Made by a program: the position numbers and the translations under genes
The notes under the pieces: model-generated
Told to the model about the DNA's origin: nothing
What the model saw: the letters and a program-made list of their open reading frames with translations, nothing else
Database searches by the model: none
Assembly: GCA_963777625.1 (NCBI GenBank)
Contig: CAVZRO010000023.1
Span: 1 to 64,000 of the forward strand
Origin: DATDIC01 sp963777625
GTDB lineage: Bacteria > Pseudomonadota > Alphaproteobacteria > Acetobacterales > Acetobacteraceae
Reading direction: 5' to 3'
Length of the DNA: 64,000 nt
Shown here: positions 1 to 8,296 of the stretch, piece after piece
How the letters are laid out: each line of letters begins with the position of its first letter
Position numbering within the stretch: the first letter of the stretch is position 1

Positions 1-158
1 ACAGAGAGGAGGACTCAGGTGGTCCCGGGAATTCGGACAGGAGGTTAAGCTTGGTTCGCCCTGAAGAAGGACGGACCCGATGAGTGGGAAGCGGAAGCGC
101 TACACTGAGATGGACTGAGATGGACCCCATCCATTGGACAGGGAACGGGGTGAGCTAA
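1..158. mobile_element. Debris of other insertion sequences at the left edge
   Basis: No complete gene lies here. A short reading frame from about 80 starts MSGKRKRYT and stops after a few codons. That start resembles the N-terminus of IS3-family OrfA proteins, so this may be a truncated IS3 left end. The stretch ends at the TAA that flanks the IS5-type element. Inference from a very short match only. Confidence 0.3.
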
Positions 159-1137
159 GTGTCCATCCGAGAACACTGCGAGTCATTTGAGTCGGTTAGC
201 GGAACCGCCCGAAGCCATTGATCCGGCTCGGATTCCTGTGAGTCTATACGCGGCACAGATTGGCGAGGTGCCGCATGTGGACGACCGAGAATCGCGGTCG
301 CTATGACCGCAGCAAGCTGCGCTACCCCAGCGACCTGACCGATGAGGAGTGGGCGTTGATCGAGCCGCTGATCCCACCCGCCAAGACGGGCGGCAACAAG
401 CGGACCGTCGACGTGCGGGAGATCGTCAACGGGCTGATGTATATCCTGAGCACCGGGTGCCAGTGGGCGTCGCTGCCGAAAGACCTGCCGCCGCGCAGCA
501 CGGTCAACGACTATTTCCTGCGCTGGGACCATGACGGCACACTCGAGCGCATCCATCATGTGCTCTACGTGCAATGCCGGGAACTGGCGGGACGGGAGGC
601 AAGCCCGACGGCCGGGATCATCGACAGCCAGAGCGTCAAGAGCGCCGAAAAAGGGGGCTCCGATTGATCCGCCGGGTTACGATGCCGGCAAGAAGATCAA
701 AGGCAAGAAGCGGCATCTCCTGGTCGACACGCAGGGCCTGCTGATGCAGGCCATCGTCCATGCCGCCGACATCCAGAGGGGGGAGGGGACCGCGATGGCG
801 GCGTGCTGTTGATGGGATCGCTGTTCGGGCTGTTCCCGTTCCTGCTCAAGCTCTATGCCGACAGCGGCTACCAGGGGCCGAAGTTCCAGCAGGGGCTGCG
901 TCTGGTCTGCGCGCAGGTCAACGTGGAGATCGTCAAGCGCTCCGAGGTCGGCAAATTCGTGGTGTTGCCCAAGCGCTGGATCGTCGAGCGAACCATCGCT
1001 TGGCTCAACCGATGCCGGCGATTGGCCAAGGACTGGGAATGTCTCAACCGCAACGCTCTCGCCTTCCTGCGTTGGGCATCCATCCGGCTGATGGTCAGAA
1101 AGCTCTGTCAGAACACAATATGATCCCGGATGGACAC
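159..1137 (+). mobile_element. IS5-family insertion sequence, copy 1 (degenerate)
   Basis: The element is 979 bp long. Its ends match as imperfect inverted repeats: GTGTCCATCCGAGAAC on the left and, read inwards from the right, GTGTCCATCCGGGATC. TAA at 156-158 and 1138-1140 makes a 3-bp direct duplication, as expected for the TNA-type target of IS1031-like IS5 members. It carries one transposase, broken by two indels. A related, diverged element lies at 8338-9309 in the opposite orientation. Confidence 0.85.
260..1123 (+). pseudogene. IS5-family transposase, frameshifted
   Basis: This encodes a DDE transposase of the IS5/IS1031 type. The N-terminal DUF4096-like part (RYPSDLTDEEW, STGCQWASLPKDLPP) is read from 260 (TTG) to 667. 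The frame then shifts just after an A5G5 run at about 650-660. The middle part (DAGKKIKGKKRHLLVDTQG) is read to about 780. A G-rich insertion of about 11 bp near 776-790 shifts the frame again, and the C-terminus (YADSGYQGPKF, VVLPKRWIVERTIAWLNRCR) is read to 1123. Compared with copy 2, one base is missing after the A5G5 run, so even a programmed -1 frameshift would not restore this copy. It is almost certainly inactive. Confidence 0.85.
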
Positions 1138-1415
1138 TAAGAGAGCCTCCCACCGATTGCAACTCCCCCGATCCGTGCAACGGGGACCGCGAAGCTACAT
1201 AGCACGTTCTGTTTGTCGATTGAATCCTTTTGTTGCGGTTGTGGTGCTTGTGGGGATGTGGTCAACGCGCTTGCGTTGTCCACATATCCACAGGCCGCCG
1301 TTGCGACTTCGAAGATTTCGCGCGGGGCGGCGGCTTGCGGGTTCCGGGCCTTGATCCACTCGACGATCCCGAGAAAGTCGTTATTGGCTGGCGCCGTCCA
1401 GCCAAGCCGCGTCAT
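1137..1415 (-). pseudogene. RelE/ParE-type toxin, N-terminal fragment
   Basis: The first 35 or so residues (MTRLGWTAPANNDF, IVEWIKARNPQAA, REI) match the N-terminus of ParE/RelE-superfamily toxins, which act as ribonucleases or gyrase poisons. After that the frame runs through unrelated sequence, including the 1249-1292 palindrome, and stops at the IS5 boundary. The catalytic C-terminal half is absent. The ATG overlaps the stop of the upstream antitoxin gene (ATGA), the usual parDE-type coupling. A rearrangement linked to the neighbouring IS probably removed the 3' part. Confidence 0.6.
1249..1292. promoter_or_regulatory. DnaA-box-like inverted repeat
   Basis: Two 20-bp arms (1249-1268 and 1273-1292) pair at 17 of 20 positions around a 4-nt loop (GCTT). 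They contain TTGTCCACA and TATCCACA on the plus strand and the mirror TGTGGGGAT in the left arm, all close to the DnaA box TTATCCACA. The site lies about 540 bp before mnmE, in the mnmE-parB block that is typically origin-proximal. It could be part of an origin or a DnaA-regulated element. It could also be a transcription hairpin. The sequence alone does not separate these. Confidence 0.4.
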
Positions 1416-1660
1416 GCGCCCGGCGCGATAATCCGCTCAAATGCTGCGACAACCGTCCGGTGATCCAGCAGGCGGCCTTCCTTCAAAGCCTGCTTGCCCT
1501 CCTCGACCGCCGCGATGAATTGCTGCTCGGTCGCAACGTAGGAGCGCAGCGCTTCATTGATAAGCCACGACTTGGTGCGTCCCTTCGCCGCCGCCAGCCG
1601 GTCGAGTTCGGCGTCAAGCTCGGCGTCGACCCGCGCGGCAAGGGTGGTGGATTTCGTCAT
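1412..1660 (-). CDS. Ribbon-helix-helix (CopG/ParD-type) antitoxin
   Basis: This 82-residue protein starts MTKSTTLAARVDAEL and continues LDRLAAAKGRTKSWLINEAL, the beta-strand plus two helices of an RHH DNA-binding domain found in plasmid-stabilisation antitoxins. The C-terminal half (QQFIAAVEEGKQALKEG) matches the toxin-binding tail of this family. It should dimerise, bind its own promoter and neutralise the co-transcribed toxin. The toxin gene overlaps its stop codon but is truncated, so this is probably an orphan antitoxin. I chose the internal ATG at 1660 because the upstream in-frame extension does not look coding. Confidence 0.75.
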   Translation of the reverse strand: MTKSTTLAARVDAELDAELDRLAAAKGRTKSWLINEALRSYVATEQQFIAAVEEGKQALKEGRLLDHRTVVAAFERIIAPGA

Positions 1661-1833
1661 GCGGCGTCCCTCATGAACAATGCAAACATTGTCGCACAAC
1701 AAGTGCCGGGCGCACAATCGCTGCTGCCGGACGGCAGCGTCGCACGCGACAGGGTGGCTGGCGTAATCGATGGCCCTATCGTCCCCCAGCCCCCACCTTT
1801 GGCCCACACCCCACCTCGCGCCACTATCCCCCC

Positions 1834-3126
1834 ATGCCCCCCACCATCTTCGCCCCCGCCACCGCCACCGGCCGCGCCGCCATCGCCATCATCCGCCTCA
1901 GCGGGCCCGCCGCGCGTGCCATCCTCACCGCCCTCACCGCCAACCACCTCCCCGCCCCGCGCAAAGCCGCCCTCCGCACCCTCCGCCACCCCACCGACGG
2001 CACCGTGCTTGACCGAGCCATCACGCTCTGGCTCCCCGCCCCCGCCACCTACACCGGCGAAGACGCCGCCGAACTCCACCTCCACGCCGGCCCCGCCGTG
2101 CTGGCCGATGTGGCCGATGCTCTCGTCACCCTCGGCGCCCGCCCCGCCGAGCCCGGTGAATTCACCCGCCGCGCCTTCCTCAACAACCGCCTGGACCTCC
2201 TGGAGGCGGAAGCCGTCAACGATCTCGTCACAGCCGAAACCACAGCCCAGCGCCGCCAGGCCCTCCGCCAACTCGAAGGCGAACTCGGCACGCTCTACAA
2301 CAACTGGGCCGACCGGCTGCTCACTCTCATGGCCCAGCAGGAAGCCCTCATCGACTTCCCGGACGAAGACCTTCCACCCGAAACCGAATCCGCAGCCCTC
2401 GCCGAACTCCGCGCTCTGCACACCGAACTCTCCGCCCACCTGAACGACAACCGTCGAGGCGAACGCCTGCGCGAGGGCCTCGTGTTCGCCATCACCGGCC
2501 CGCCCAATGTCGGCAAATCCTCCCTCATCAACGCGCTGGCGGAACGCGACGTCGCCATCGTCTCCCCCATCCCCGGCACCACGCGCGACGCACTGGAAAC
2601 CCGCATCACCCTCGCCGGCGTCCCGGTCACCTTGGTGGACACGGCCGGCCTGCGCGACACCGAAGACCCGATCGAGGCCGAGGGCGTCCGCCGCGCCCGT
2701 GCCCGCGCCGCCGCCGCCGACCTCGTCATCTCCCTCACCGAGGCCGGCCACCCCCCCGAACCCCCCACTGGCCCGCAAACCATTAACGTTGCCAACAAAA
2801 CCGACCTGGGCGGCGCCGTCCCCCCCACCGCCCTCGGCATCAGCATCCTCTCCGGCGACGGCATGACCACCCTCCACGACCGCCTCGCCGAAGCCGCCCG
2901 TGCCCTCACTCAATCAGCCGGCCCGCCGCCCCTCACCCGCGCCCGCCACCGCGCCGCGCTCCAGGAAGCCGCCGTCTGCCTCGCCGCCGCCCACGACGCT
3001 CCGCTCCCGGAACTCCGAGCCGAAGATCTCCGTCAGTCCCTCCGCGCCCTCGGCCGCATCACCGGCGCCGTCGGCGTGGAAGACATCCTCAACTCCATCT
3101 TCTCCCGCTTCTGCATCGGCAAGTAA
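1834..3126 (+). CDS. mnmE: tRNA-5-carboxymethylaminomethyl-U34 GTPase MnmE
   Basis: MnmE is the GTPase that works with MnmG to modify wobble uridine 34 of several tRNAs. The 430 residues cover the N-terminal tetrahydrofolate-binding domain (1-118), a helical domain, and an inserted G domain. The G domain shows G1 GPPNVGKSS (222-230), PGTTRD, DTAGLRD (269-275) and NKTD. The C-terminus is the conserved CIGK with the catalytic cysteine. Length and motifs are those of the family. It heads the mnmE-mnmG-rsmG-parA-parB block, although cdh on the other strand sits between mnmE and mnmG here. Codon use is strongly biased to C in third positions. Confidence 0.97.
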   Translation: MPPTIFAPATATGRAAIAIIRLSGPAARAILTALTANHLPAPRKAALRTLRHPTDGTVLDRAITLWLPAPATYTGEDAAELHLHAGPAVLADVADALVTLGARPAEPGEFTRRAFLNNRLDLLEAEAVNDLVTAETTAQRRQALRQLEGELGTLYNNWADRLLTLMAQQEALIDFPDEDLPPETESAALAELRALHTELSAHLNDNRRGERLREGLVFAITGPPNVGKSSLINALAERDVAIVSPIPGTTRDALETRITLAGVPVTLVDTAGLRDTEDPIEAEGVRRARARAAAADLVISLTEAGHPPEPPTGPQTINVANKTDLGGAVPPTALGISILSGDGMTTLHDRLAEAARALTQSAGPPPLTRARHRAALQEAAVCLAAAHDAPLPELRAEDLRQSLRALGRITGAVGVEDILNSIFSRFCIGK

Positions 3127-3183
3127 CCCGCGCCACCCCCACCCGTCACGCCCGGCCCCACGCACCACGCCCGCCCCCCCGTC

Positions 3184-3215
3184 ATGGCCGGGCTTGTCCG
3201 GCTTGTCCCGGCCAT
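3184..3215. repeat. REP-like hairpin between convergent mnmE and cdh
   Basis: ATGGCCGGG (3184-3192) and CCCGGCCAT (3207-3215) form a perfect 9-bp stem with a 14-nt loop, in which CTTGTCC is repeated. The sequence resembles the GTCATGGCCGGGCTTGTCCCGGCCAT intergenic palindromes common in alphaproteobacteria. It lies between the 3' ends of two convergent genes, so it could also act as a bidirectional terminator, although no U-tract follows. Confidence 0.5.
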
Positions 3216-3322
3216 CAACGCACCGGTCCCCGCCATCCACGACGTCCCCGCCCCAAACCACCACTCCCACCGTCACGCACCCACCCCACACCCACCCGAC
3301 AGCCACACCACCCCCAGCCCCT

Positions 3323-4057
3323 CTACTTCCCCCGCGCCACCGCGCACGAATGGTCCTGCAGCTCCTCCGCCTCGCCGTGGTTCCCGCTCGCCAGATCCGC
3401 CTGCGTCGCCAGCAGCACCAGCCCGAACCCGTCCCCCACAGCCGCGACGCTCTGCTCCCCCATCGTCCCGCCGTCCGGCAGTGCCGCGGCAACCAGCCGA
3501 AACGGGTCCGCCCCCGGCCGATCGAGCGTATCCACCCGCATGGCCCGATACGCATGCCCGGCCAGAGGCACCGGAAACGCCCCCCACCTCTCCCCTATCT
3601 CCGCCGCATGAGCGCGAAGAGCCGCCCGCACCTCCGGGCTTATGCAGTCTATGTGGATATGTAGCTGATTCTGCGTCCGCCCATGGATGGAGTTGATCGC
3701 CAGCGACAGCACATCGTCCGGCAGCGCCCGCCCTGCCTCCGCCTCCACCAGGAACCGAGCCTCCCACGCCGCTTCCCAGTACCCCGGCACCCCCGCCGCC
3801 AGCACCGCCTTATCCTCGATCCCCGTCACCCGAGCGGTCGGGATCAGCAAAAACTGCGTCTTCCCTACGATATCCTTCAACACCGCCCAGCCCCCGGCGA
3901 TATTGACCTCGGCGCACGGCAATGGCGTATGGAACTGCTCCTGGTGCGGCACGCATTCCGTATGCACAATCCGCCAGAGCACATTCGGATCCGAAGCCCT
4001 CGCCGGTACCCACCAGGCAAGAGCCAACCCCAGGGCAACCATGCAATGTCTGACCAT
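3323..4057 (-). CDS. cdh: CDP-diacylglycerol diphosphatase
   Basis: The enzyme hydrolyses CDP-diacylglycerol to phosphatidate and CMP at the membrane. The 244 residues start with a signal peptide or membrane anchor (MVALGLALAWWVPARAS). The mature part has the family's LWRIVHTECVPH near the start and the HIT-like signature QLHIHIDC around residue 130. It also has NSIHGRTQNQ just before that and GHAYRAM further on. Length agrees with Cdh proteins. It is transcribed against its neighbours mnmE and mnmG, with the 3184-3215 hairpin beyond its stop codon. Confidence 0.88.
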   Translation of the reverse strand: MVRHCMVALGLALAWWVPARASDPNVLWRIVHTECVPHQEQFHTPLPCAEVNIAGGWAVLKDIVGKTQFLLIPTARVTGIEDKAVLAAGVPGYWEAAWEARFLVEAEAGRALPDDVLSLAINSIHGRTQNQLHIHIDCISPEVRAALRAHAAEIGERWGAFPVPLAGHAYRAMRVDTLDRPGADPFRLVAAALPDGGTMGEQSVAAVGDGFGLVLLATQADLASGNHGEAEELQDHSCAVARGK

Positions 4058-4113
4058 TCCCCGCTCGTGACGCCATCAATTCGGTTCGTCAAGGCAAGTT
4101 TTGCCGGAGTGCG

Positions 4114-5982
4114 ATGATGCCCGCTCCCTACGACGTGGTGGTCATCGGCGGCGGCCATGCCGGCTGTGAGGCCGCCGCCGCCGCCGCCCGCATGGGCGCC
4201 CGCACCCTGCTGCTCACCCACCGCCTTGACACCATCGGCGAGATGTCCTGCAACCCCTCGATCGGCGGCATCGGCAAGGGCCACCTGGTCCGCGAGATAG
4301 ACGCCCTGGACGGCCTGATGGCCCGCGCCGCCGATATGGCGGGCATTCATTTCAAGCTGCTGAACCGCAGCAAGGGCCCCGCCGTCCGCGGCCCGAGGGC
4401 CCAGGCCGACCGTACCCTCTACCGCCGCGCCATGCGCCAATTGCTGGACGAAACCCCGAATTTAGAACTCCGCGCCGCCGCCGTCGAAAACCTGGCCATC
4501 GAATCCGGCCGCCTCCATGCCGTCATCTGCGCCGACGGCACGGAAATCCGCGCCGGCGCCGCCGTTCTCACGACCGGCACCTTCCTCCGCGGCCTTATCC
4601 ACATCGGAGAGCGCCAGATCCCCGCCGGCCGCATCCACGAAGCCCCCTCGATCGGCCTCGCCCAGACCCTTGCCCGCCTGGAACTCCCCCTCGGGCGCCT
4701 GAAAACCGGCACCCCTCCCCGCCTGGACCGTCGCACCATCGACTGGGACAGCCTGCCCGCCGACCCGAGCGACCGCGACCCCGAGCCCTTCAGCACCATG
4801 ACCGACCGGCTCGAAAACCCTCTCATCTCCTGTCGGATCACCGGCACCACCCCGGCCACCCACGACCTCATCCGCGCCAACCTCCACCGCTCCGCGGTCT
4901 ACGGAGGCCGCATCGCCGGTACCGGCCCCCGCTACTGCCCGTCCATCGAGGACAAGATCGTCCGATTCACCGGCCGCTCCCGCCACCAGATATTCCTCGA
5001 ACCCGAGGGCCTCGACACTGAAACGATCTATCCCAACGGCATCTCCACCAGCCTCCCCGAGGACGTCCAGCATGCCCTCCTAGCCACCATCCCCGGCCTC
5101 GAGCACGCCCAAATGGTCCGTCCCGGCTATGCGGTCGAATACGACTACGTTGACCCTCGGTCCCTATTCCCGTCGCTCGAACTGAAATCCCTCCGAGGCC
5201 TGTTCTTGGCAGGCCAAATCAACGGCACCACCGGCTATGAGGAAGCCGCCGCCCAGGGCCTTCTCGCCGGCCTGAACGCGGCTCGCCGGGCCGGCGATGC
5301 CGAGATGATCACCGTCGACCGAGCGCAAGCCTATCTCGGCGTTCTGGTGGACGACCTGACGTCCCAAGGCGTTAGCGAGCCATACCGCATGTTCACTTCC
5401 CGCGCGGAATTCCGTCTTAGCCTCCGCGCCGATAACGCCGACCTGCGGCTCACCCGACAAGGCATAAAATGGGGCTGTATCGGCTCTCAACGCGAGACCC
5501 GGTTCACGAACTACGAACGATCCGTGACCGAGGCTTCCGTTCGTGCAAGAAATGAAGGGCCAACGTCCCAGGTCCTGCGTCGGGCAGGGTTGGCGGCCAG
5601 ACCTGATGGCAAGCGGCGGTCGGTTATGGAGCTGCTCGGCAATCCGGCGCTGTCGTACGAGCGGATAGCGGCCGCGTTTCCCTGGTTGCTGGATCTACCC
5701 CCTCGGTCAGTCGATCAGCTTCGTATCGAGGCATTGTATGACGGCTACTTACCGCGTCAGGACGCCGAGATTCGGGATTATCGCCGTGATCTGGCTATTA
5801 CCCTGGATGGGGTCGTTTTCGACCAGATCGGGGGGCTCTCGGCCGAGATTCGGGAGAGGTTGATGCAAGGGCGGCCTGGATCTCTCGGTGCAGCCGCTCG
5901 GTTGCAGGGCATGACACCAGCAGCTTTAGCCGCCCTTGCGGCGCATGTGAGAAAACAACCGCCCTCTCCGGATTTCACGTGA
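4114..5982 (+). CDS. mnmG: tRNA uridine 5-carboxymethylaminomethyl modification enzyme MnmG
   Basis: This is the FAD- and NADH-dependent partner of MnmE in U34 modification. The 622 residues begin with the FAD dinucleotide motif VVIGGGHAGCEAA, followed by MSCNPSIGGIGKGHLVREIDALDG and the GPAVRGPRAQAD segment. The central conserved LKTGTPPRL and the NGTTGYEEAAAQGL motif are present. The helical C-terminal domain is complete. ATG at 4114 and ATG at 4117 are both possible starts; a GGAG lies upstream at about 4106. The last codons carry the parS site. Confidence 0.97.
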   Translation: MMPAPYDVVVIGGGHAGCEAAAAAARMGARTLLLTHRLDTIGEMSCNPSIGGIGKGHLVREIDALDGLMARAADMAGIHFKLLNRSKGPAVRGPRAQADRTLYRRAMRQLLDETPNLELRAAAVENLAIESGRLHAVICADGTEIRAGAAVLTTGTFLRGLIHIGERQIPAGRIHEAPSIGLAQTLARLELPLGRLKTGTPPRLDRRTIDWDSLPADPSDRDPEPFSTMTDRLENPLISCRITGTTPATHDLIRANLHRSAVYGGRIAGTGPRYCPSIEDKIVRFTGRSRHQIFLEPEGLDTETIYPNGISTSLPEDVQHALLATIPGLEHAQMVRPGYAVEYDYVDPRSLFPSLELKSLRGLFLAGQINGTTGYEEAAAQGLLAGLNAARRAGDAEMITVDRAQAYLGVLVDDLTSQGVSEPYRMFTSRAEFRLSLRADNADLRLTRQGIKWGCIGSQRETRFTNYERSVTEASVRARNEGPTSQVLRRAGLAARPDGKRRSVMELLGNPALSYERIAAAFPWLLDLPPRSVDQLRIEALYDGYLPRQDAEIRDYRRDLAITLDGVVFDQIGGLSAEIRERLMQGRPGSLGAAARLQGMTPAALAALAAHVRKQPPSPDFT

Positions 5983-5986
5983 AACA
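5971..5986. promoter_or_regulatory. parS centromere site
   Basis: GATTTCACGTGAAACA matches the bacterial parS consensus TGTTTCACGTGAAACA at 14 of 16 positions, including the whole palindromic core TTTCACGTGAAA. It overlaps the mnmG stop codon and the rsmG start, a classical parS location, and lies 570 bp upstream of parA. ParB would load here as a CTP-dependent clamp. It is the only such match I found in the window. Confidence 0.88.
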
Positions 5987-6565
5987 CTCTTCGATCTCGA
6001 ACGACTTTCCATCTTTTATTAACCTTCTACAGCGCTGGAATCGGCCGTTCGAAATCTCATTGCGCATGGCGATGAGGGAATAGTGGAGCGGCGGCATATC
6101 CAAGATTCGCTGCAGCTTGCGCCTTTAATCCAGGACGCCACAGAGCGGGGGGTCGACCTGGGGTCAGGAGCGGGGTTTCCGGGGTTGATCCTTGCGAAGG
6201 CGACCGGGATTTTTTTTGATCTGATCGAATCGGATAAGCGCAAAGCGGCGTTTCTGCGCGAGGCGGTGCGGGTCCTTGGCGCCCCGGCAAGGGTGCATGC
6301 TGTGCGGATTGAAGAGGCTTGCGTGGAGCCCGCCCCGCTGGTTGTCGCGCGGGCGCTCGCGCCGTTGCGGCGACTGTTGCCGCTGGCTGCCCCGTTGTTA
6401 GCGCCGGGTGGAACCTGTCTGTTTCTAAAGGGGGCTCAGGTCGAGGCTGAATTGACGGAGGTGGCGGGCCAGTGGCAGATGAAGGTGGAACGGATACCAA
6501 GTCGCACCCCTCCTGGCATGATACTGCGGATCACTGAGCTGCGGCGTGTTACACCCCAAAACTGA
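5979..6565 (+). pseudogene. rsmG: 16S rRNA (guanine-N7) methyltransferase RsmG, frameshifted near 6046
   Basis: RsmG methylates G527 of 16S rRNA using S-adenosylmethionine. The N-terminus is read from GTG 5979 (VKHSS, LLQRWNR). The frame then changes within about 6042-6052, and the rest (NLIAHGDEGIVERRHIQDS) continues to 6565. The SAM motif VDLGSGAGFPGLILA and the VVARALAPL segment are intact. Family alignment suggests two extra bases; one missing base is the alternative. RsmG is not essential in many bacteria, so this may be a real lesion, but a consensus error is equally possible. The 3' end overlaps parA. Confidence 0.85.
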
Positions 6566-7382
6566 GGCCAGCTCGCCCATCAGGGCACCGCGGATCCTTG
6601 CTGTTGCCAACCAGAAAGGCGGCGTCGGCAAAACCACGACCGCCGTGAACCTGGCCACTGCCTTGGCGGCGAGTGGGGAATCGGTGTTGCTGATCGATCT
6701 CGATCCGCAGGGGAATGCGTCCACCGGACTGGGGATCGGGCGCGAGGATCGGACGCTGGGGTCCTATTGCGTGCTGGTGCTGCATGCACCGCCCTCGGAT
6801 GCCGCGCGAGACACGGACGTGCCCAAGCTGCGTATCATTCCGGCGGAGCCGGACCTGACCGGGGCGGAGTTGGAGCTGGTGGCGCTGGAGCGGCGGGAAT
6901 ATCGGCTGCGGGATGCGCTGGCGCCGCTGCGGACATCGCCCGGCGAGTATGGCTTCGTGCTGATCGATTGCCCGCCCAGCCTCGGGCTGCTGACCGTGAA
7001 CGCGCTGGTGGCCGCGGATGCGGTGCTGGTGCCGCTGCAATGCGAGTTCTACGCGCTGGAAGGGATCAGCGGGATGATGCGCACGGTGGACGCGGTACGT
7101 CGCGGGTTCAATCCGACCTTGCGACTACAGGGCATCGTGCTGACAATGTTTGATCGGCGGAACAGTCTGTCTGAGCTGGTGGCGAACGACGCTCGCAGTT
7201 ATTTTGGTTCTGTTGTATATGAGACAGTTATACCTCGCAACATTCGCGTCACCGAAGCACCAAGTCATGGCAAGCCGGTGCTGCTGTATGATTTCCGGTC
7301 GCCGGGCGCGCAGGCGTATATACGGCTAGCGGGCGAGTTGTTGCGACGGGAACGACCCCACAACGTGGAAGCCGCATCATGA
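6546..7382 (+). CDS. parA: Chromosome-partitioning ATPase ParA
   Basis: ParA is the deviant Walker ATPase that drives segregation of ParB-parS complexes by cycling on the nucleoid. The 278 residues contain the deviant Walker A KGGVGKTT (24-31), DLDPQGNASTG, the Walker B region VLIDCPPSLGLLT and the VPLQCEFYALEG segment typical of chromosomal ParA/Soj. The GTG at 6546 lies inside the end of rsmG, and an in-frame methionine is not available nearby. The stop overlaps parB (ATGA), so the two genes are translationally coupled. Confidence 0.95.
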   Translation: MLHPKTEASSPIRAPRILAVANQKGGVGKTTTAVNLATALAASGESVLLIDLDPQGNASTGLGIGREDRTLGSYCVLVLHAPPSDAARDTDVPKLRIIPAEPDLTGAELELVALERREYRLRDALAPLRTSPGEYGFVLIDCPPSLGLLTVNALVAADAVLVPLQCEFYALEGISGMMRTVDAVRRGFNPTLRLQGIVLTMFDRRNSLSELVANDARSYFGSVVYETVIPRNIRVTEAPSHGKPVLLYDFRSPGAQAYIRLAGELLRRERPHNVEAAS

Positions 7383-8230
7383 GTTTGAAGGATTCCGGAC
7401 CGCGGCTGGGGCGTGGGCTGGCGGCGCTGCTGGGTGAGGCGGCGCTGGCGCCGGAGCCGGGTAATGGGGGAATACGGCAGTTGCCGCTCGATCTGCTGGA
7501 GCCGGGGCCGTTCCAGCCGCGACGGAGCATGGATCAGGGGGCGTTGCAGGAACTGGCGGACTCGATACGGGCGCGCGGGATATTGCAGCCGCTGCTGGTG
7601 CGCCCGCATCCGGGCGCGGATGGGCGGTTCGAGATCATTGCCGGGGAGCGGCGGTGGCGCGCGGCGGCTCAGGCTGGGCTGCACGAGGTGCCGGTGCTGG
7701 TGCGGGCGCTGGACAACTCGGATGCGATGGCCGCCGCGCTGGTCGAGAATTTGCAGCGGCAGGACCTCAATCCGCTGGAGGAGGCGGAGGGGTATCAGCA
7801 GCTTCTGGATGAGTTCGGGCTGACGCAGGAGACGCTGGCGCAGGCGGTCGGCAAGTCGCGCTCGCATATCGCCAATATGTTGCGGCTGCTGAATTTGCCG
7901 CCGGCGATCAAGCAGGCGGTGCTGGCGGGGGATGTGACAGCCGGGCACGCGCGGGCGCTGCTGTCGCATCCGTCGCCGGTGGCGGCACTGGGCGAGGTGA
8001 TGGGACGCGGTTTGTCGGTGCGGCAGACCGAGGCGCTGGTGGCTCGCAAGCCGCGCGCGGAACCGCCGGAGACGCACAAGGATCCGAACATCGAGATGCT
8101 GGCGCGCGAGCTGACGGCGGAGCTGGGGCTGCGGGTCGAGATCGCGACTGGGGCAGGGGGCGGCAGCGTGCGCATCCATTACCGGGATCTCGATCAGCTC
8201 GATGCGTTGCTGGTGCGGCTGCGGGGGTAG
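7379..8230 (+). CDS. parB: Chromosome-partitioning protein ParB
   Basis: ParB is a CTP-dependent DNA clamp that loads at parS and stimulates ParA. The 283 residues start with the ParA-interacting N-terminus (RLGRGLAALLGEA). The ParB-N domain follows, with PFQPRR and the CTP-binding box GERRWRAA. The central helix-turn-helix (LTQETLAQAVGKSRSHIANMLRLL) reads parS, and a C-terminal dimerisation segment ends the protein. The IS5-type element starts 107 bp after its stop, so whatever normally follows parB has been displaced. Confidence 0.95.
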   Translation: MSLKDSGPRLGRGLAALLGEAALAPEPGNGGIRQLPLDLLEPGPFQPRRSMDQGALQELADSIRARGILQPLLVRPHPGADGRFEIIAGERRWRAAAQAGLHEVPVLVRALDNSDAMAAALVENLQRQDLNPLEEAEGYQQLLDEFGLTQETLAQAVGKSRSHIANMLRLLNLPPAIKQAVLAGDVTAGHARALLSHPSPVAALGEVMGRGLSVRQTEALVARKPRAEPPETHKDPNIEMLARELTAELGLRVEIATGAGGGSVRIHYRDLDQLDALLVRLRG

Positions 8231-8296
8231 GTTTGTGCGTCTGGGAGTGTGGTTCCTGGGGGTGCGTCGTATGGGTGCCGGTCGGGGCGTTATAAG

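Noticed and set aside
1657..2913. 418-residue minus-strand frame opposite mnmE
   Set aside because: Glycine- and valine-rich antisense shadow of a C-biased gene; no recognisable domain and mnmE is certain on the other strand.
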